From contig UQUS01000038.1 of NCBI GenBank assembly GCA_900544335.1, positions 1 through 9,908 on the forward strand: a stretch of DNA of 9,908 nt, written 5' to 3'. A program made the position numbers and the translations under genes. Each line of letters starts with the position of its first letter. Within the stretch, counting starts at the first letter, position 1. This DNA is from an uncultured Sutterella sp. GTDB lineage: Bacteria; Pseudomonadota; Gammaproteobacteria; Burkholderiales; Burkholderiaceae_F. Shown here in pieces: positions 6,446 through 9,908 of the stretch. The notes below the pieces were generated by a model. It did not search any database. It saw only the letters and a list, made by a program, of their open reading frames with translations, and was not told where the DNA came from.

Positions 6446-8239
6446 TTTTTGTTCATCGGCACGCAGAATCGACAGGAACGCTTCCTGCGGAATTTCCACG
6501 GTCCCGACTTGCTTCATGCGTTTTTTACCGGCTTTTTGCTTTTCCAAAAGCTTCTTCTTGCGCGTGATATCACCGCCGTAGCACTTGGCAATCACGTCTT
6601 TGCGAAGCGCTTTGACGTTTTCGCGCGCAATGATGTTGGCACCGATGGCCGCCTGAATAGCCACGTCATACATTTGACGCGGAATCAAGGACCGTAAGCG
6701 CACCACCACATCGCGTCCGCGTGTTTTGGCGCCCGAGCGGTGAATAATCGAACTTAACGCATCGACCTTGTCGCCGTTAATCAGAATGTCGAGCTTGACA
6801 ACATCGGCAGCGCGGTACTCTTTAAATTCGTAATCCATCGAGGCGTAGCCGCGCGTAATCGATTTCATCTTATCGAAAAAGTCGAGCACGATTTCCGAAA
6901 GCGGCAGGTCGTACGTCAAATGCACCTGACGGCCGTGGTACGCAAGGTTGGTCTGAACGCCGCGCTTATCCTGGCACAGTTTCATGACAGTCCCAACATA
7001 CTCATGCGGCACGAAAATCGTCACCGATTCAATAGGCTCGCGGATTTCGGCAATCTTATCGGGGCTCGGAAGTTTACTCGGATTTTCTACGCGGACCACT
7101 TCGCCGTTTGTCATCAAGACTTCATAGACAACGGACGGGGCCGTGGTAATCAGATTCATGTCGTATTCGCGCTCGAGTCGCTCTTGGACAATGTCCATAT
7201 GGAGCAGACCGAGGAACCCGGCCCGGAATCCGAATCCGAGCGCCTGCGAAACTTCGGGCTCGAACTTTAGGGCTGCATCATTAAGTTGCAATTTTAAAAG
7301 CGCCTCGCGCAAGGCATCGTACTGATTGGATTCGACCGGATACAGACCGGCAAAAACCTGAGGTTTAACTTCTCTAAAACCCGGAAGCGGCTTTGCAGCT
7401 CCGCGTACGGCGTGTGTAATCGTATCGCCCACGCGAGCATCTTTAAGTTCCTTAATTCCCGAAACCACGTATCCGACATCGCCGGCACTTAAGTACTCGC
7501 GTTTTTGCGCTTTGGGCGTAAACGCACCGACTTGTTCGACTAGGTGGTTGGCGCCCGTTGCCATCAGCATGATTTTGTCTTTCGGACGAATGGTGCCGTT
7601 GACAACACGCACGAGGGTAACAATGCCGACGTAGTTATCAAACCAACTGTCGATAATCAATGCCTGAAGCGGCGCATTCGGGTCGCCCTTGGGGGCCGGA
7701 ATATCCCGCACGACACGCTCGAGAATCTGATCGATTCCCATCCCGGTTTTGGCCGAACACAAGACGGCATCGGTCGCATCGATTCCGATGACATCTTCGA
7801 TTTCTTCGGCGGCAGTCACCGGGTCGGCGCTTGCCAAATCCATCTTATTTAAAACGGGAAGAACCGTTACGCCGAGGTCAATGGCCGTGTAGCAATTGGC
7901 GACCGTTTGGGCTTCCACACCCTGCGTGGCATCGACAACAAGCAGTGCCCCTTCGCAAGCCGAAAGCGAACGACTCACTTCGTAGGAAAAGTCCACGTGC
8001 CCGGGGGTGTCGATTAAATTTAACTCGTAGGTCTTGCCGTCTTGGGCCTTGTATTTCAGGCTTGCCGTCTGCGCTTTAATCGTAATGCCGCGCTCGCGTT
8101 CCAGGTCCATGCTGTCTAAGACCTGCTCGCTCATTTCGCGACCGGTAAGGCCTCCGCAACGTTCGATGAGGCGATCGGCCAACGTCGATTTGCCGTGATC
8201 GATGTGGGCGATGATTGAAAAATTACGTATGTTGTCCAT
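6443..8239 (-). CDS. lepA: Translation factor LepA (EF4)
   Basis: LepA/EF4 is a ribosome-bound GTPase related to EF-G, implicated in translation initiation and 30S biogenesis and proposed to back-translocate stalled ribosomes. It has 598 residues, the standard length. GTPase motifs: AHIDHGKS (11-18, G1), RGITI (50-54, G2), DTPGH (77-81, G3), NKMD (131-134, G4) and SAK (162-164, G5). H81 is the expected catalytic His. The rest aligns by eye along the whole family, including GFGFRAGFLGLLHMDIVQER and the LepA-specific C-terminal domain with GGDITRKKKLLEKQK and EAFLSIL. The ATG at 8239 opens with the usual MDNIRNFSIIAHIDHG; a weak AGG lies about 6 nt upstream. It is the first gene of the operon, behind a structured leader of about 115 nt if the proposed promoter is right. 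Confidence 0.98.
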   Translation of the reverse strand: MDNIRNFSIIAHIDHGKSTLADRLIERCGGLTGREMSEQVLDSMDLERERGITIKAQTASLKYKAQDGKTYELNLIDTPGHVDFSYEVSRSLSACEGALLVVDATQGVEAQTVANCYTAIDLGVTVLPVLNKMDLASADPVTAAEEIEDVIGIDATDAVLCSAKTGMGIDQILERVVRDIPAPKGDPNAPLQALIIDSWFDNYVGIVTLVRVVNGTIRPKDKIMLMATGANHLVEQVGAFTPKAQKREYLSAGDVGYVVSGIKELKDARVGDTITHAVRGAAKPLPGFREVKPQVFAGLYPVESNQYDALREALLKLQLNDAALKFEPEVSQALGFGFRAGFLGLLHMDIVQERLEREYDMNLITTAPSVVYEVLMTNGEVVRVENPSKLPSPDKIAEIREPIESVTIFVPHEYVGTVMKLCQDKRGVQTNLAYHGRQVHLTYDLPLSEIVLDFFDKMKSITRGYASMDYEFKEYRAADVVKLDILINGDKVDALSSIIHRSGAKTRGRDVVVRLRSLIPRQMYDVAIQAAIGANIIARENVKALRKDVIAKCYGGDITRKKKLLEKQKAGKKRMKQVGTVEIPQEAFLSILRADEQK

Positions 8240-8249
8240 GTGCTACCTA

Positions 8250-8285
8250 CGCGAAATCGTCTCGCGTCAAAACGCGTGTTTCGCG
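8250..8285 (-). promoter_or_regulatory. Nested hairpin in the lepA leader
   Basis: Two inverted repeats are nested: CGCGAAA (8250-8256) with TTTCGCG (8279-8285), and inside them CGCGT (8263-8267) with ACGCG (8272-8276) around a 4-nt loop. In the minus-strand RNA this gives a 7-bp outer and a 5-bp inner helix separated by an asymmetric internal loop. The outer stem ends 11 nt upstream of the lepA ATG, next to the weak ribosome-binding site, so it could affect initiation. No known riboswitch or leader family is recognised. That it is regulatory is inference. Confidence 0.4.
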
Positions 8286-8361
8286 ACGTCAAAGGACTCG
8301 CGTCAGGGGGCGGAAAAACCACCGTCCTCTCGCGCCAAGCCTCTTAGTTGAAAGTGCCGAA

Positions 8362-8370
8362 ATTCTATCA
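8362..8370 (-). promoter_or_regulatory. Candidate extended -10 promoter of the lepA operon
   Basis: The minus strand reads TGATAGAAT, an extended -10 element (TGn followed by TAGAAT, 5 of 6 to TATAAT). No good -35 box lies 16-18 bp upstream, which extended -10 promoters tolerate. Transcription would start near 8355, giving a leader of roughly 115 nt before lepA. It is the best minus-direction candidate in the divergent region. Confidence 0.45.
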
Positions 8371-8407
8371 TGCAACGCGTCGTTCTCTTCCTTAAAAACA
8401 TCGAGCC

Positions 8408-8430
8408 GGGCGAGCCGAAATCTCTCGCCC
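8408..8430. repeat. Inverted repeat in the divergent intergenic region
   Basis: GGGCGAG (8408-8414) and CTCGCCC (8424-8430) are perfect 7-bp arms around a 9-nt spacer. It lies between the candidate divergent promoters, upstream of the proposed minus -10 and just before the proposed plus -35. There is no strong T-run on either side, so it is a poor terminator; it may be an operator-like site or chance. Confidence 0.3.
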
Positions 8431-8443
8431 TTTCGCAAAACCC

Positions 8444-8471
8444 ATTACACTTTCGATTCCTTTTGTATATC
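8444..8471 (+). promoter_or_regulatory. Weak candidate promoter for the DUF2863 gene
   Basis: ATTACA (8444-8449, 4 of 6 to TTGACA) is followed after 16 bp by TATATC (8466-8471, 4 of 6 to TATAAT). A start about 7 nt downstream would fall near 8478, so the mRNA would have almost no leader before the ATG at 8484. This would fit the lack of a Shine-Dalgarno there. The match is modest. Confidence 0.3.
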
Positions 8472-8483
8472 CATGCAACGGTC

Positions 8484-9674
8484 ATGACAGTGAAACTTCT
8501 TAAAAGTCTTTCCTCGGTACTCGAACCCGACTTAGGGCGCGACACGCTTCTTACCCTGGCTTACCGAGCCAACGACTCCACGTCAGACGTTGAAGATGCC
8601 TATTTGGACGGGAAAATCAAAGCCCTGTGCAACGCCGCGCTCGATGCCTCCGAGGAATCGGACATTGAGGCTGCCCTGGCTCTTTTAAAAGACGAGCCCG
8701 GCACAATCTATGATGATTTTCTCTCGCTTGCAGAAGGGTGTGCGGAGTCGTACACGGATAAGGACGGTATTCATCTTCTGATTTTGCTTCCGATTCTCGC
8801 ATGGAGTCGGTACGTCATCGTATGCGGAAAGATGCCCGATGCCGTGGCCCTTAAGGTCGCTTCGCTGTATCGCCTTTATTTTGCAGGGCCTGAGAGCCGC
8901 GTGACGGTCGGCAACACCTTGATTTGCCCCGAACACATTCCCGAACGCCTTCTCGAGGTGCGGCAGCTTTTAAAGACCCTTTCCTCGGCAAAAGAGAAAA
9001 CGGCGCTTGTCGATACGTCCTACCTACTGACGGAAAGCCCCGTGCCGGATTTTTCCGATACACGCTACATCGCGCTTTCGGTGACCGCTCCCGATGCCTC
9101 ATGCCTTTTCGTCGACTCGCTGATTGACCACATTGAGTTATCGCATCGCTTTATGGAGTTTTCCCTGAAAGTGCGTGAGGCGTTGCGATCCTTTACCACC
9201 GGTAGCGTCATCGACGTGCAGTATCCGGCGGCCTTTTTTGCAGCATGGCGTCAGACTGCTCTTGCCATGCGCGTCTTTGCTCTCAAAGCTCTGGTGCAAT
9301 ACGTGTGTGTCGGTTCGCTGACACCCGATGCCCTCATTGCCACGACGGCCGTCTTTTCGCTCGGCGAAGAAAACGGTCAGGGACCGCAACCTGAGATTCG
9401 CATCGGTATCTCGCTTAAAAGCAAACCCAATGCCGTTGTGGCCGGGGTTGTCTGGCCCTGTGAGGTTCCGGAACTTGAATCCACACAGGACTTTGCCGGG
9501 CAAATTCTTTTCTCTCAAGGCGTCAAATCCATCGTTTCTCACGATGTTCGTTTTCCCTTGGAGTGGTGCGAACACTGCGGTGCACCGCTTTATGCTAATC
9601 CCGAAGGCTTTGTCACGCACATTGAAAACCCGGACGAAGAAAGCGCCGGCCCCTTTGCTCCGACCTTAAATTAG
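8484..9674 (+). CDS. DUF2863-type conserved protein of unknown function
   Basis: The 396-residue protein matches, from memory, the DUF2863 family of Burkholderiales: the N-terminal DLGRDTLLTLA, the hydrophobic LLILLPILAWSRY (about 98-110), and the C-terminal EWCEHCGAPLYANPEG with one CxxC pair (C362, C365). Function is unknown. No signal peptide is seen, so it is probably cytosolic. The single CxxC looks like half of a zinc knuckle; H364 lies inside it. An in-frame ATG at 8370 would add 38 residues, but these do not resemble the family and the codons would overlap the proposed lepA promoter, so I prefer 8484. Neither start has a clear Shine-Dalgarno. It is transcribed away from the lepA operon and followed by its own terminator, so it is probably monocistronic. 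The family call is fairly sure; the start is less so. Confidence 0.8.
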   Translation: MTVKLLKSLSSVLEPDLGRDTLLTLAYRANDSTSDVEDAYLDGKIKALCNAALDASEESDIEAALALLKDEPGTIYDDFLSLAEGCAESYTDKDGIHLLILLPILAWSRYVIVCGKMPDAVALKVASLYRLYFAGPESRVTVGNTLICPEHIPERLLEVRQLLKTLSSAKEKTALVDTSYLLTESPVPDFSDTRYIALSVTAPDASCLFVDSLIDHIELSHRFMEFSLKVREALRSFTTGSVIDVQYPAAFFAAWRQTALAMRVFALKALVQYVCVGSLTPDALIATTAVFSLGEENGQGPQPEIRIGISLKSKPNAVVAGVVWPCEVPELESTQDFAGQILFSQGVKSIVSHDVRFPLEWCEHCGAPLYANPEGFVTHIENPDEESAGPFAPTLN

Positions 9675-9675
9675 C

Positions 9676-9715
9676 AAATCGGGGCCCGCAATAGGCCCCT
9701 CGGATTTCCGTTTTT
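9676..9715 (+). terminator. Intrinsic terminator of the DUF2863 gene
   Basis: GGGGCC (9681-9686) pairs with GGCCCC (9694-9699) around a 7-nt loop, and AAATC (9676-9680) can pair with GATTT (9703-9707) across a 3-nt bulge. A TTTTT run at 9711-9715 follows. It starts 2 nt after the stop codon. The T-run comes after CCG, so its strength is uncertain. Confidence 0.7.
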
Positions 9716-9724
9716 CCCGGCCAG

Positions 9725-9762
9725 AAATGCAAAACCCCCGAAGAGCACACCCTTCGGGGGTT
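9725..9762 (-). terminator. Strong minus-direction intrinsic terminator
   Basis: AACCCCCGAAG (9733-9743) and CTTCGGGGGTT (9752-9762) form a perfect 11-bp stem around an 8-nt loop. Read on the minus strand it is followed by TTTTGCATTT, a U-rich tail; on the plus strand it is followed by TTGGGAC, which is not. It is therefore oriented to stop leftward transcripts arriving from beyond 9762. It may also act as a weak back-up or RNA-stabilising end for the DUF2863 transcript. No minus-strand gene is visible to its right in the window. Confidence 0.7.
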
Positions 9763-9804
9763 GGGACTTAGCCTAAACTCCCGCCCCACTAGATCCACAA
9801 CATT

Positions 9805-9833
9805 TTGACAGGCATCAAAGATGGTGTGAACAT
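9805..9833 (+). promoter_or_regulatory. Candidate rightward promoter with perfect -35
   Basis: TTGACA (9805-9810) is a perfect -35 box. After 17 bp comes GAACAT (9828-9833), a poor -10 (3 of 6) but preceded by TGT, an extended -10 feature. The spacer holds a small CATC-AAA-GATG inverted repeat. It would drive a gene to the right of the window. Confidence 0.4.
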
Positions 9834-9900
9834 TTTTCTTTTTGTACTGATTTCTTTCAACTTTTTATGAGTCGATGGTGCGCTAGATTCCATTTTTTCG

Positions 9901-9906
9901 TATAAT
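9901..9906 (+). promoter_or_regulatory. TATAAT box at the right edge
   Basis: A perfect TATAAT follows a T-rich stretch 2 nt before the window end. No good -35 is seen 16-18 bp upstream. It may be the promoter of a gene or RNA just outside, possibly in tandem with the TTGACA element at 9805. In an AT-rich intergenic stretch it could be chance. Confidence 0.35.
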
Positions 9907-9908
9907 AG

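Noticed and set aside
9138..9620. 160-residue minus-strand open frame within the DUF2863 gene
   Set aside because: Antisense shadow; the plus-strand frame has the recognisable family motifs and its own terminator.
1..9908. CRISPR arrays, insertion sequences, prophage, toxin-antitoxin or tRNA genes
   Set aside because: No regularly spaced repeats, transposase, integrase or cloverleaf pattern was seen; all long open frames belong to housekeeping genes or the DUF2863-type gene.

Overview
The window looks like core chromosome of a betaproteobacterium, probably Burkholderiales. Three things support this: the gene order lepA-lepB-rnc-era-recO-...-nagZ, the betaproteobacterial style of the RecO and PncB sequences, and a gene matching the DUF2863 family, which I recall mainly from Burkholderiales. 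The compact cluster and rearranged gene content would fit a host-associated lineage such as Sutterellaceae, but that is inference from memory. There are no mobile elements, CRISPR arrays, rRNA genes or recognisable tRNA genes, and codon use looks even throughout.

Bases 25-8370 on the minus strand read as one operon of eight genes: lepA (translation GTPase), lepB (signal peptidase I), rnc (RNase III), era (30S assembly GTPase), recO (recombination mediator), nagZ (peptidoglycan recycling), pncB (NAD salvage) and endA (secreted endonuclease I). Junctions are tight: a 12-nt gap at lepA/lepB, 23 at lepB/rnc, a 4-nt GTGA overlap at rnc/era, an 8-nt overlap at era/recO, gaps of 7 and 31 nt around nagZ, and a 4-nt ATGA overlap at pncB/endA. 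A candidate extended -10 promoter lies upstream of lepA, and a good intrinsic terminator follows endA. era and lepB start with GTG behind strong Shine-Dalgarno sequences.

Bases 8240-8483 are a divergent intergenic region holding the lepA leader (with a nested hairpin), a second inverted repeat and candidate promoters in both directions. Bases 8484-9674 on the plus strand encode the DUF2863-type protein of unknown function, ending in a CxxC motif. Bases 9675-9908 are non-coding: a terminator for that gene, a second hairpin that works as a terminator only in the minus direction, a TTGACA promoter candidate pointing right, and a TATAAT box at the window edge.

I see no clearly new biological system. 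The points most worth checking are the absence of pdxJ and acpS between recO and nagZ, the coupled pncB-endA pair at the operon end, the DUF2863 protein, the lepA leader structure, and the minus-directed terminator at the right with no gene in view.
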